64,000 nt of DNA from Niabella pedocola (GTDB taxonomy: Bacteria; Bacteroidota; Bacteroidia; Chitinophagales; Chitinophagaceae), in assembly GCF_021044425.1 (NCBI RefSeq), contig NZ_JAJNEC010000005.1, forward strand, positions 1,798,001 through 1,862,000, given 5' to 3'. Positions 7,473 through 15,942 of the stretch are shown here, piece by piece. How positions within the stretch are numbered: the first letter of the stretch is position 1; each line of letters begins with the position of its first letter. Under the pieces are notes generated by a model. That model had not been told where the DNA came from. It did not search any database and saw nothing but the letters and a program-made list of their open reading frames with translations. The position numbers were made by a program, and so were the translations under genes.

Positions 7473-8876
7473 TTATTTTTTGTTGTCTGCTGTTACCAGG
7501 GCTGTATCTGTTGGCAGGGTAGGTACGGTATAGCCACCGGAATCCAGCACCGTTTTAGGGAACGATTGTTTTAGCCGCGCCCATGCAGCGGTTCCAACAC
7601 CCGTTTTATAGAGATACAGGGCTCTTAGTGATTTCAACTCTTTCAGGGATGCCAGTCCTTTTTCGGTAATTCCGGTTCCTACCAGATTTAATACCTGCAA
7701 CTGTTGCAGCGACCTAAGCTGTGCCAGCCCGGCATCCGTTATTTTTGTGTTTGCTAATTGCAAGCGGGTAAGGTGTGTAAATTTTGCAATAACCGCCAAC
7801 CCCTCATCGGTGATATTACTATCTTCCAGCTTTAACCATACTATCTGTTTTTTGAGGGGCTCCAGGAGTTTAACCAGTTCCTGTGCCCGGCTGCCAGCTG
7901 TAACGAAGCTCACGGAAAGGTAATTGGTTTCATTGGAAACCGGCACCGCTATGATGCCCGCCTCTTTTAGTTTATTTAGTGTACCCTCATCTGCCGGCCC
8001 CACTTCTTCTTCCGGCAACTCTGTCTTTTTTGCGATTTCGCCGGAACTACCCGACTGCAGGGCCGCCAATACCGGTTTTATTTTATCCGGCTGCGGCAAT
8101 TCCTTTACTTTTTTTGTAAAACTATTACCCGTACTTATCCACCAGCTCAGCACGGCTACTTCGTTTGGTGTTAGCTGCGGTTTTTCTTTGGGTGGCATGT
8201 GGTCGTCGTCGTTTAGCGGCAGCAACAGCCGTTTGATCAGAGCACTTTCATCCGGTTTACCGCTTACAATGGCTTTTCCATCCTTTCCTCCTTTGAGGAT
8301 CTGTGCTTCCGCATCAAGGCGCAATTTTCCTTTTTGCTTGCTGCTGCCGTGGCAGCTGTAGCATTTTCGCTGCAATACCGGCTGCACCACGTCGGTGTAC
8401 AGGACGGCTTCCTGTATATTGGGGATCGGTTTCATTTCCTGCGCCGTACCCGCTTCGTTTATACCGGCGGTCAAATAATCCGCACCATGCGTTAAAGAGC
8501 CACCCAGGTGACCGGTAATCATGATCAGTATCAGAATGACAACCGCACCCAAACGGGTGTATCGGCCCGTTAATGAAAGCCGGTTTAAACCATAAAAGAT
8601 CAATGACACGGCCGCGGTGGCAATACCCATCCACTGGTGCTGTGTTACGAGCGCCTGATCATAATCTCCGCTTAACGATAACAGGTACCCGGTGATACAG
8701 GAAGCAATCGCCGTTATTGCGCCCCAAAACAACAATACGGGGATGGCAGGTTTCAACAACGGATACCGCTTTGCAAACAACTGGAATAAACAGGCCATCA
8801 ACAGGATCCCGATGGGCAGGTGCACCCATACAGGATGAAAGCGTCCGATAAAATCCACCAATGCAAGCATCTTCAT
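7473..8876 (-). CDS. DUF2231-like membrane / planctomycete cytochrome c (PSC1) / LRR fusion
   Basis: About 467 residues in three parts. The N-terminal 130 residues form four transmembrane helices of DUF2231 type with conserved histidines (HPVWVHLPIG, TQHQW, ITGHLGG). Next comes a PSC1 cytochrome module with one CxxCH haem site (CYSCH, about residues 172-176) and the distal HMPP motif. The C-terminal part (about 320-440) contains leucine-rich repeats of the form LxxLQLANTKITDAGLAQL, usually a protein-interaction surface. The haem domain is expected to face the periplasm. The frame also opens at a TTG at 8882; ATG at 8876 is preferred. It is the last gene of the operon that starts at 14100, six bases after its upstream neighbour. 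A role in electron transfer is inferred from the haem site only. Confidence 0.85.
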   Translation of the reverse strand: MKMLALVDFIGRFHPVWVHLPIGILLMACLFQLFAKRYPLLKPAIPVLLFWGAITAIASCITGYLLSLSGDYDQALVTQHQWMGIATAAVSLIFYGLNRLSLTGRYTRLGAVVILILIMITGHLGGSLTHGADYLTAGINEAGTAQEMKPIPNIQEAVLYTDVVQPVLQRKCYSCHGSSKQKGKLRLDAEAQILKGGKDGKAIVSGKPDESALIKRLLLPLNDDDHMPPKEKPQLTPNEVAVLSWWISTGNSFTKKVKELPQPDKIKPVLAALQSGSSGEIAKKTELPEEEVGPADEGTLNKLKEAGIIAVPVSNETNYLSVSFVTAGSRAQELVKLLEPLKKQIVWLKLEDSNITDEGLAVIAKFTHLTRLQLANTKITDAGLAQLRSLQQLQVLNLVGTGITEKGLASLKELKSLRALYLYKTGVGTAAWARLKQSFPKTVLDSGGYTVPTLPTDTALVTADNKK

Positions 8877-8882
8877 AAACAA

Positions 8883-9818
8883 TTATTGATACCGGGTTCT
8901 GAGTGTTTTCATCATGTGTACATTAATGGCCCACTGATCGGCTACGGGTTGCTGTGTGTAGGGCAATACCGGCATATAGGTGGGCGGGCCAAATTCGGTG
9001 AGCACCGTCATTGTTTCTCCCTGTTTCCGTTTGCGGGCCGCGATCACATCCCACCAGTCGAAGTGCTGCTTTACCACGGCCTGCCATTCCGGTGCACGCG
9101 GGTCGTTTACCTGCGGGCCTTCGGCGTGGCCAATCCGGGCATGAATATGTTCGGCTTTTGCAAGGGCCAGCGCAACGGTTTCCTGCTGATCGCCCAGCAT
9201 GCTTTCGTGCACATTGCACCAGTGCGAGATGTCGAGCGTTAATTTTAACGACGGATTCTTTTCAATGAACTGTCGCGCCACATGTGCAGCAAACAACATC
9301 CGTGAGCGATGCGTTTCATGACAGATCGTGATGCCGGTTTTTGCAGAAAGTTCGCTGGTAAAATCGATGAAGGCTTTGTTTTCTTCATAACTGAAATGAT
9401 CCCGCCCGGAATGGCAGTTGATGTACACCGGTTTTTGTGCCGGGTTTCCGGCAGCAGCCGCAGCGGTTTTTTTAAAGGAGTTCAAATGCTCTTTCCAAAC
9501 GGGCTGATAGCCTCCGCAAAGAAACCCCACCTCCAGCTGATGCTTCTTTAATGCATCAAACAGTTCTTGCTGCTGGGCTGCTTCTCCCGGCCACCAAACT
9601 TCAATACCATCATATCCCTCTTTTTTAGCCGCAGCGCAAAAAGCCTCTGTAGACCCGTTGAAACCCCAGTTTGTTGCCAGGATCATCAGCCGGAAACCGG
9701 CCTTGGCAGGTTCCTTTAATCGTTCCGGTTTTGTGGTCATATCTCCGTAAGGGAAAAACAAACCCGCTGCTGCCGCAGCGGATGATGATTTTAAAAAACT
9801 TCTTCTGCTCTGGTTCAT
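8883..9818 (-). CDS. Tat-exported sugar phosphate isomerase/epimerase-like protein
   Basis: 311 residues. The N-terminus has a twin-arginine signal (S-R5-R6-S-F-L-K then an alanine-rich stretch), so the folded protein is probably exported by Tat. The rest is a xylose-isomerase-like TIM barrel (AP endonuclease 2 family, PF01261): motifs GYDGIEVWWPG, the metal-site segment LDISHWCNVHESM and HIHARIGHAEGPQ are visible. Relatives isomerise or epimerise sugars or keto-sugars. It lies 16 bp after the DUF1501 gene and 6 bp before the cytochrome fusion, so it is part of the same operon. Its export together with cytochromes suggests periplasmic sugar oxidation chemistry, which is inference. Confidence 0.85.
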   Translation of the reverse strand: MNQSRRSFLKSSSAAAAAGLFFPYGDMTTKPERLKEPAKAGFRLMILATNWGFNGSTEAFCAAAKKEGYDGIEVWWPGEAAQQQELFDALKKHQLEVGFLCGGYQPVWKEHLNSFKKTAAAAAGNPAQKPVYINCHSGRDHFSYEENKAFIDFTSELSAKTGITICHETHRSRMLFAAHVARQFIEKNPSLKLTLDISHWCNVHESMLGDQQETVALALAKAEHIHARIGHAEGPQVNDPRAPEWQAVVKQHFDWWDVIAARKRKQGETMTVLTEFGPPTYMPVLPYTQQPVADQWAINVHMMKTLRTRYQ

Positions 9819-9834
9819 ATATTTTCAATCGCTG

Positions 9835-11343
9835 TTACGCAATGATCTCCTGTATCACTTTTCCTCCCACATCGGTAAGGCGGAACGGCCGTCCCTGGTA
9901 CGGATAAGTAAACTGCTCGTGATCAAATCCCAATTGATTTAAAATGGTTGCCTGGATGTCAAATGCATCTACCTTTCCGCTTACGGCACTGTATCCGATC
10001 TCGTCTGTTTCCCCGTGTGTATACCCTTTTTTAATGCCACCACCGGCCATCCAGATGGTAAATGCTTCTGTGTGGTGATCCCTTCCTTTAAAAGGGTTCT
10101 GCGCCCCGTTCCGGTTCTCCATCATTGGGGTGCGGCCAAATTCCCCGGCCCATACTACCAGGGTTTCGTCCAGCAGGCCGCGTTGCTTCAAATCCATCAG
10201 CAGGGCCGTAACCGGTTTATCCACACTCCTGTATTTGTTGATGATGCCGATGTTGAGCGCATTGCTGGGATTATCACCATGTGCATCCCATCCCCAGTCG
10301 AACAGCTGTACAAAACGCACTCCTTTTTCCACCAGTTTACGCGCCAGCAATACGTTATTGGCAAAACAGGCTTTACCGGGTTTTGTGCCATACATTTCAT
10401 GGATATACTGCGGCTCGTCATTGATGTTCATTACATCCGGCGCCGTGATCTGCATCCGGTAGGCCATTTCGTATTGCGAAATGCGTGAAAGGATCTCCGG
10501 ATCATTATAATCCTGGTACTCCTGCATGTTGGCTTTATTAACGGCTTCGATAGACGCCTTTCGCAGATCGCGGCTCATGCCATCCGGATCCTTTATAAAT
10601 AATACCGGATCGCCTTCACTGCGGCATTGCACGCCCTGGTACACCGAAGGCAGAAAGCCACTCCCCCATACACTTTTGCCGGCATCCGGAAAACTTCCGC
10701 CGCTGGTGAGCACCACAAACCCGGGCAGGTTCTGATTTTCCGTACCCAAACCATAGGTTACCCAACTGCCGATGCTGGGCCTGCCCAGGCGCGGGCTTCC
10801 GGTATGTACCAGCAACTGTGCCGGAGCGTGGTTGAATTGATCGGTTGTAACGGCCTTCAGAAAAGAAACCTCATCCACTACCTGTGACAGATGGGGGAGA
10901 TGTTCACTTACCCAGGCTCCCGACTGTCCATGCCGGGCGAAGGCAGCCTGTGGCCCCAACATTTTGGGAACACCCGTGATAAAAGCAAACTGTTTTCCTT
11001 CCAGGAAGGAAGGCGGACAATCCTGTCCGTCCATTTTCGAAAGTTCCGGTTTATAATCGAACAGCTCCAGTTGAGAGGGCGCTCCCGCCATGTGTAAAAA
11101 AATAACACTCTTTGCTTTTCCGAAAAAAGCCGGCGCCTTGGGCAACAGCGGGTGTGCCGGGTCAAATGCGATCGAGTGCGCTGCCTTTTTTTTGCTACCA
11201 CAGCCTCCCAGCAGGGATCCCATCGCCAGTGCACCCAGGCCCATCGCACTCTCTTTTATAAAATGCCGCCGTGTGTGGGTACGCATTACCATTTGCTCGG
11301 CTTCTTTTACCAATCGCTGATCAATAAGGTCTTTCTTTGTCAT
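9835..11343 (-). CDS. DUF1501 (sulfatase/alkaline-phosphatase-fold) Tat protein
   Basis: 502 residues matching the DUF1501 family common in planctomycetes and Bacteroidota. The N-terminus combines a twin-arginine motif (T-R25-R26-H-F-I-K) with a lipobox-like LLGGC (C48), so the protein is likely Tat-exported and perhaps lipidated. Family segments such as SVIFLHMAGAPSQLELFDYKP, GSWVTYGLG, VVWAGEFGRTPM and GRDHH with a C-terminal HGETDE are present. The fold is related to alkaline phosphatase and sulfatase, but the reaction is unknown. It is almost always encoded beside a DUF1549/DUF1553 cytochrome protein, as here (22 bp downstream of it). Confidence 0.88.
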   Translation of the reverse strand: MTKKDLIDQRLVKEAEQMVMRTHTRRHFIKESAMGLGALAMGSLLGGCGSKKKAAHSIAFDPAHPLLPKAPAFFGKAKSVIFLHMAGAPSQLELFDYKPELSKMDGQDCPPSFLEGKQFAFITGVPKMLGPQAAFARHGQSGAWVSEHLPHLSQVVDEVSFLKAVTTDQFNHAPAQLLVHTGSPRLGRPSIGSWVTYGLGTENQNLPGFVVLTSGGSFPDAGKSVWGSGFLPSVYQGVQCRSEGDPVLFIKDPDGMSRDLRKASIEAVNKANMQEYQDYNDPEILSRISQYEMAYRMQITAPDVMNINDEPQYIHEMYGTKPGKACFANNVLLARKLVEKGVRFVQLFDWGWDAHGDNPSNALNIGIINKYRSVDKPVTALLMDLKQRGLLDETLVVWAGEFGRTPMMENRNGAQNPFKGRDHHTEAFTIWMAGGGIKKGYTHGETDEIGYSAVSGKVDAFDIQATILNQLGFDHEQFTYPYQGRPFRLTDVGGKVIQEIIA

Positions 11344-11364
11344 TGTAGTCCTTTTGTGCGTTGT

Positions 11365-14100
11365 TTAATTTTTCACAACTACCTCATCCAGGTTCAACAG
11401 GGCATTGGCCACCACCACCAGGGCTGCTGTAGCCGGAGCCGCTTTTTCCTGTTGTCCTCCAACCATGGCCGTGGTTTTTCCGGTATCCGATTGAAACTCC
11501 TTTAAGGCCTGCTGGTACAGTGCTTCAAACACTTTCAGTTTTTCTTCTTTTATCGGTTTGTACAACATCAGCCGGTATCCCTTTTGTATTTGTGCCGCCA
11601 CATCCCTGCCGCCCTCCTGCTGCATACGGTAGGCCAGGTGCCGTGCCATATCAATGTAGGCCGAATCATTGAGTGTGGTTAAGGCTTGCAACGGTGTATT
11701 GGTCTTTATCCGGCGCGCCGTACATAATACCCGTTGTACTCCGTCGAAGGAGATCATGGACGGATACGGGGCGGTACGCTTCCAGTAGGTATATACCGCA
11801 CGCCGGTACTGGTCTTCACCGGCACTGTTCTGCCAGCGTGCCCCGTTATAAGGCGAGAGCCAGATGCCTTCCGGCTGCCAGGGCATTACACCCGGACCGT
11901 ACATTTTAGCACTCATCAAACCGCTGATGCAAAGATTCTGATCCCGCAGCTGCTCGGCGCTGAGCCGCACCCGCGGCCCTCTGGCATACCATTTATTGAC
12001 CGGATCTTTTTCCTTAAGTTCGGGCGTCAGCCTTGAATCCTGCCGGTAGGTAGCACTCATCACCATTTCCTTCAATAATTTTTTGACGCTCCATTTATAG
12101 TCATTCATAAATCGCCAGGAAAGATGATCCAGCAGTTCCCTGTGTGTAGGCAGCATGCCCTGGGTGCCCATATCTTCCAACGTTTCTACAATGCCGGCAC
12201 CAAACAACTGCTCCCAGAGCCGGTTTACCATGGTTCTGGATACGAGGGGATTCCGTTTATCCGTAAGCCACAGTGCCAGTCCCATCCGGTTCTTAGGTGC
12301 ATTGGCCGGCATGGCAAACTTCAATGACTGCGGCACCGCCGGTTCCACCGCTTTTCCCAATGTGAGCCGGTTGCCTCTTTCAAACACATGGGTTTGCCGT
12401 TGCATCCACACAGGATTTTCTACCATCACCGGTGTTGCGGTAACCGAAGCATTCAGCAGATCCCAGTATGTTTTCTTATGAGCCTCAAAACCGGGGCTTC
12501 CTTTCGCCGGCAGTTCCGGCAGAAAACCAAACCAGTCGAAGGTGGCCATAATCTCATCACCTCCGGCCGCCGGATTCTGGTAGGTAACGTATACATCATG
12601 AACGCCGGTTGATGCAAGGGTATTCACCATCCCATAACGCCACCGGTCTTCGGGCTGAACCAGGTAGGTACCCAATACCTCGCCCTGCGGCTGATCTTTT
12701 CTGAAAATAATTTTACCACCCGGTTTATTGGAACGGAACATAAAAACGATCTGTCCCATGCCATCCAGCTGAATATGTTTCAGGCGTGCATGCGCATGGT
12801 TGCGCATATTTAAAGGGCCGTTTTTATTTGTAGGCAGCGCATTCTCCAGGCTATCTGCAATGGTGGCATAAAACGCCGGCTGGAGGGTCTTCAAAAAATG
12901 ACGTACGCGCTCCGACTGTTCGGAGGTACCATTGTCTTTGATCCAACTGATCAGCTGCGTTAATTCATTTTTAAGGGAATCGTTGTATTCTCTGAGAACG
13001 GGATATTCACCCGGAATATCATTGTCCCTTGTATTATTAAAATACGCCATAAACTTGTAGTACTCGTCGTGCCGGAAGGGATCATAGGGATGGCTGTGGC
13101 ATTGTACACAGGAGAAAGTTGTACCCATTAATGATTCCCAGGTAGTATTTACCCGGTCCATCACGGCCGCTACCCGGAACTCTTCATTATCCGTGCCGCC
13201 TTCATCATTGGTCATCGTATTCCGGCTGAATGCCGTTGCAATGTATTGCGCATCGGTGGGCTCCGGCAACAGGTCGCCGGCAATCTGTTCGGTTAAAAAA
13301 ATATTATAGGGCTTATCGGCATTGAATGCATCAATCAACCAGTCGCGGTACCGCCAGATACTGCGTCCGCCATCCGATTCATAGCCCTTGGTGTCTGCAT
13401 AGCGTGCAAGATCAAGCCACATGGACGTCCATTTTTCCCCGAAGTGCGGCGAAGTCAGCAAGGCATCCACCAGGCGTTCATAGCCCTTGTCATCGCTGCT
13501 CTTCAGGTATTGATCGGCAATTTCAGCAGAAGGATACATGCCGATCAGATCGAGACTTACCCTTCGCAAAAGGGTTTGCGGATCGGTCTGTGCAGCCGGT
13601 TTCAGATCCTGCGCATCCAGCTTTTCGTAAATAAACCGGTCTATATCATTCCGGATCCAGGCATTATCCTCATCCGGTATGCTGGTTTGTTTTACCGGCA
13701 GGTATGCCCAATGATCCCCCCATTTTGCACCTTGTTTGATCCAGCGGCGCAAAATGCTTATCTCGTCTTCGCTTAACGGCTCGTGCTTGTAGGGCATGCG
13801 CTCCTCCGGATCTTTTAAGGTTAGCCTGCGGATCATTTCGCTGTTGTCCGGATCACCGGGAATGATGGCGGGCGTACCGGACTCCGTTTTTGCCAGTGCT
13901 TCCTCTCTGAACAATACGCTAAAGCCTCCTTTGGCTTTTACGCCTCCATGACAGGTAATGCATTTTTTGTTTAAGATGGGCTTTACATCGGTACTGAAAT
14001 CTACTTTTTTTGACCGGCTGGTAAAGCACGCAGCAATGCCTGTAGTAACCAGAACGGCCAACACCAGCAACATCTTCCTGTTGTAATAAAAATGAGCCAT
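11365..14100 (-). CDS. PSC1 cytochrome - DUF1549 - DUF1553 lipoprotein
   Basis: 911 residues and first gene of a four-gene operon. A signal peptide with lipobox IAAC (C25) is followed by a PSC1 cytochrome module with the haem motif CITCH at 47-51. The DUF1549 domain (about 150-355) contains a second CxxCH (CVQCHSHPYDPF) typical of this family. A middle carbohydrate-binding-like beta region (about 440-540) precedes DUF1553 (about 600-880), recognised by NRMGLALWL, VSRTMVNRLWEQLFGAGIV and TPLQALTTLND. It is probably anchored in the outer membrane or periplasm. Function is not established for the family; two haem sites point to redox chemistry. A candidate promoter and palindrome lie at 14169-14186. 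Confidence 0.9.
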   Translation of the reverse strand: MAHFYYNRKMLLVLAVLVTTGIAACFTSRSKKVDFSTDVKPILNKKCITCHGGVKAKGGFSVLFREEALAKTESGTPAIIPGDPDNSEMIRRLTLKDPEERMPYKHEPLSEDEISILRRWIKQGAKWGDHWAYLPVKQTSIPDEDNAWIRNDIDRFIYEKLDAQDLKPAAQTDPQTLLRRVSLDLIGMYPSAEIADQYLKSSDDKGYERLVDALLTSPHFGEKWTSMWLDLARYADTKGYESDGGRSIWRYRDWLIDAFNADKPYNIFLTEQIAGDLLPEPTDAQYIATAFSRNTMTNDEGGTDNEEFRVAAVMDRVNTTWESLMGTTFSCVQCHSHPYDPFRHDEYYKFMAYFNNTRDNDIPGEYPVLREYNDSLKNELTQLISWIKDNGTSEQSERVRHFLKTLQPAFYATIADSLENALPTNKNGPLNMRNHAHARLKHIQLDGMGQIVFMFRSNKPGGKIIFRKDQPQGEVLGTYLVQPEDRWRYGMVNTLASTGVHDVYVTYQNPAAGGDEIMATFDWFGFLPELPAKGSPGFEAHKKTYWDLLNASVTATPVMVENPVWMQRQTHVFERGNRLTLGKAVEPAVPQSLKFAMPANAPKNRMGLALWLTDKRNPLVSRTMVNRLWEQLFGAGIVETLEDMGTQGMLPTHRELLDHLSWRFMNDYKWSVKKLLKEMVMSATYRQDSRLTPELKEKDPVNKWYARGPRVRLSAEQLRDQNLCISGLMSAKMYGPGVMPWQPEGIWLSPYNGARWQNSAGEDQYRRAVYTYWKRTAPYPSMISFDGVQRVLCTARRIKTNTPLQALTTLNDSAYIDMARHLAYRMQQEGGRDVAAQIQKGYRLMLYKPIKEEKLKVFEALYQQALKEFQSDTGKTTAMVGGQQEKAAPATAALVVVANALLNLDEVVVKN

Positions 14101-14490
14101 CGTTTTTTTGCAATCATTAATCGAACCGGTCCGGGGGAAATCATCTGCACACGGTCTTCTTCTCTTCTCAAACTTACTAAAGTTTGCTATTCCGCTAAAG
14201 AAAAGTTACTGCTTTTAAGTAAAGACTGGCAAAACTGGAACAATTCTATCTGAAACCGATACTATTTTAACAATGGCTACCCGGCAACGGGAATATTTAC
14301 CCGGTTCTTTTTTAAAACGGGGGCAACAGACCGCTCTTTTATGCTTGTTTTATACAGATGGTAAATCCCTGTAAACGATGTTGGGTTGTGCCATTATCGT
14401 GCAATATACCGGTTCCTATAAAGGACCGGACCTATATGTTTTACTAATGGTCTTTAAAAGGCGACCGGCTCATCCGAAAGCTACTTGTGT
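14101..14490. other. Intergenic region upstream of the cytochrome operon
   Basis: 390 bp. On the minus strand it holds the candidate promoter of the cytochrome operon (14169-14176) inside a 7-bp-arm palindrome (14169-14186). An imperfect hairpin at about 14410-14432 lies just past the end of the ricin-like gene and may end its transcript, although no T tract follows. No gene is seen. Confidence 0.5.
14169..14186 (-). promoter_or_regulatory. Candidate promoter with overlapping palindrome for the cytochrome operon
   Basis: Read on the minus strand, 14176-14169 is TAAGTTTG, an exact TAnnTTTG -7 element about 70 bp before the ATG at 14100. It forms one half of the palindrome CAAACTT-acta-AAGTTTG (14169-14186, 7-bp arms). 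The overlap suggests control by a dimeric regulator. The -33 region is only weakly TTTG-like. Confidence 0.45.
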
Positions 14491-15036
14491 TTATTCGCCG
14501 GCGGGCTCAAACTTCCAGTAGAATTTTGCGTTTCCTTCTTCCGGAGGCTCAAACCGCATTTCCAGCGGCAGCGCCGCATCTGACAGATAAGACCGTAAGG
14601 CATCACCACTACTCTTTATGCTTTTGATATACCAGAGCCCCGCCTTACCGGGCACCGGTGTTATTTTATAAGACACGTTTCCTTCTTTATAACTGATGAT
14701 GGGTGTGCGGTCGCTGCTACCGGGAAAGGGCTGAAACCAGAGATCTTCGGCTTCCCCCGACAATTTTATCGTATAGCTTATATTTTTTGCCGTGCCGCCT
14801 TTGGCCACCACCCATTTTTGCAAACCGCTGCGGCGAAACGGCTTCAGAAATACATTCTGACCCAACGAAGGGGCTTCGGGCGTTATGGCAACATTTCCGT
14901 TTATAATAAAGTAAGTGCCCGCTGCAAGCTGGGGTTCACTGGTTGTGACGGCGGGTACTTTTTTGGTTTGTGCAAATGCGTTACCGGCTATCAGGCAGGC
15001 AACGGCCATCAACAAAAGGGGTGTAAGCTGCTTCAT
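14491..15036 (-). CDS. Exported protein with ricin-lectin-like repeats
   Basis: 181 residues. Residues 1-22 are a signal peptide (cleavage after AFA-Q). The mature part resembles a beta-trefoil of ricin type: three subrepeats end in aromatic motifs (QKWVV, LWYIKS, FYWKFEP), and GTYFIINGNVAITPEAP with GQNVFLKPF matches the usual lectin subdomain layout. No catalytic residues are visible. It lies 138 bp downstream of the LytTR regulator on the same strand and may be its co-transcribed or regulated partner. The lectin reading is tentative; it could simply be a small secreted beta-protein. Confidence 0.6.
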   Translation of the reverse strand: MKQLTPLLLMAVACLIAGNAFAQTKKVPAVTTSEPQLAAGTYFIINGNVAITPEAPSLGQNVFLKPFRRSGLQKWVVAKGGTAKNISYTIKLSGEAEDLWFQPFPGSSDRTPIISYKEGNVSYKITPVPGKAGLWYIKSIKSSGDALRSYLSDAALPLEMRFEPPEEGNAKFYWKFEPAGE

Positions 15037-15174
15037 GTTGGCAGGTTTTAATTGGTAAAATTAGCACTACGGCAAAGGAACCGGCATCCCCAAATCGAGT
15101 GATGCTCCGCTTATGCGGGCCTCAACCACGCTTGTTGAAAGGAGCCTGCAACAACACCGGTTGACCGCCAGCGG

Positions 15175-15942
15175 TCAGTACTTATAATAATCCCGCATGC
15201 TTTTTATAAAGACTTCTTTTTTCCGCCGAGACACTTCCACTTCATGTCCGTTGGACATCAGTACGCTTCCGCCTTCGCCGCGGATATATTCTTTAATATG
15301 TTCGAGGTTAACAAGGAAGGACTTATGCACCCGCACAAAAGAGCTGTCCTCCAGCAGGGTTTCATATTCAAAGATCGGTTTACTGGAACAGAGGGTACCT
15401 CCGTTTACCAGGTAAAAGTTGGTATAATTGCTGCTTGCTTCGCAATAAATAATATCAGTGATCTCGATCACTTTAACGCCCCGGAGTGAAGGCACGCACA
15501 GTTTCATTTTCTTTACAGCGCCGTTTTGCTGCAGGTTATATAAAAAGGCGCTTAATTGCATGCTTTCGCTCTTATCGGTAATGCGTTTTGCCGCCCGCTG
15601 TACCGCTTCGGCGAGCAGCTCATCCTCCACCGGCTTCAGCAGGTAGTCAACAGCGCTGAACCGGAAGGCCTGCATCATATAGCTATTGTGCGCCGTTACA
15701 AAAATGATCTCAAACGAAATCCGGTCAAGGCTGCGCAGCAGGTCGAAACCATTTCTGCCCGGCATGGCCACATCTAAAAAAACCAATTGCGGCTGCAGCC
15801 GTTTTATTTTTTCAAGGGCAGCATCCACATCCTGGCAACAGGCCAGGATCTCCACCTCCGGGCAATTCAGCTGCAATAATTTTTGAAGGGAAGAAAGTCC
15901 CCGGGGCTCATCATCTACAAGCAGGGCGGTAATCGGGTTCAT
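15175..15942 (-). CDS. LytTR-family response regulator
   Basis: 255 residues. The N-terminal receiver (1-120) has D10/D11, the phospho-acceptor D57 in VFLDVAMPG and the conserved lysine in DYLLKPVEDE. The C-terminal LytTR DNA-binding domain (about 150-250) shows IIYCEASSNYTNFYLVNG and FVRVHKSFLVNLEHI. The start overlaps the stop of the sensor kinase gene by 4 bp (ATGA), so the two are translationally coupled and form a cognate pair. LytTR regulators bind direct repeats upstream of target genes; no target site could be identified here. Confidence 0.93.
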   Translation of the reverse strand: MNPITALLVDDEPRGLSSLQKLLQLNCPEVEILACCQDVDAALEKIKRLQPQLVFLDVAMPGRNGFDLLRSLDRISFEIIFVTAHNSYMMQAFRFSAVDYLLKPVEDELLAEAVQRAAKRITDKSESMQLSAFLYNLQQNGAVKKMKLCVPSLRGVKVIEITDIIYCEASSNYTNFYLVNGGTLCSSKPIFEYETLLEDSSFVRVHKSFLVNLEHIKEYIRGEGGSVLMSNGHEVEVSRRKKEVFIKSMRDYYKY

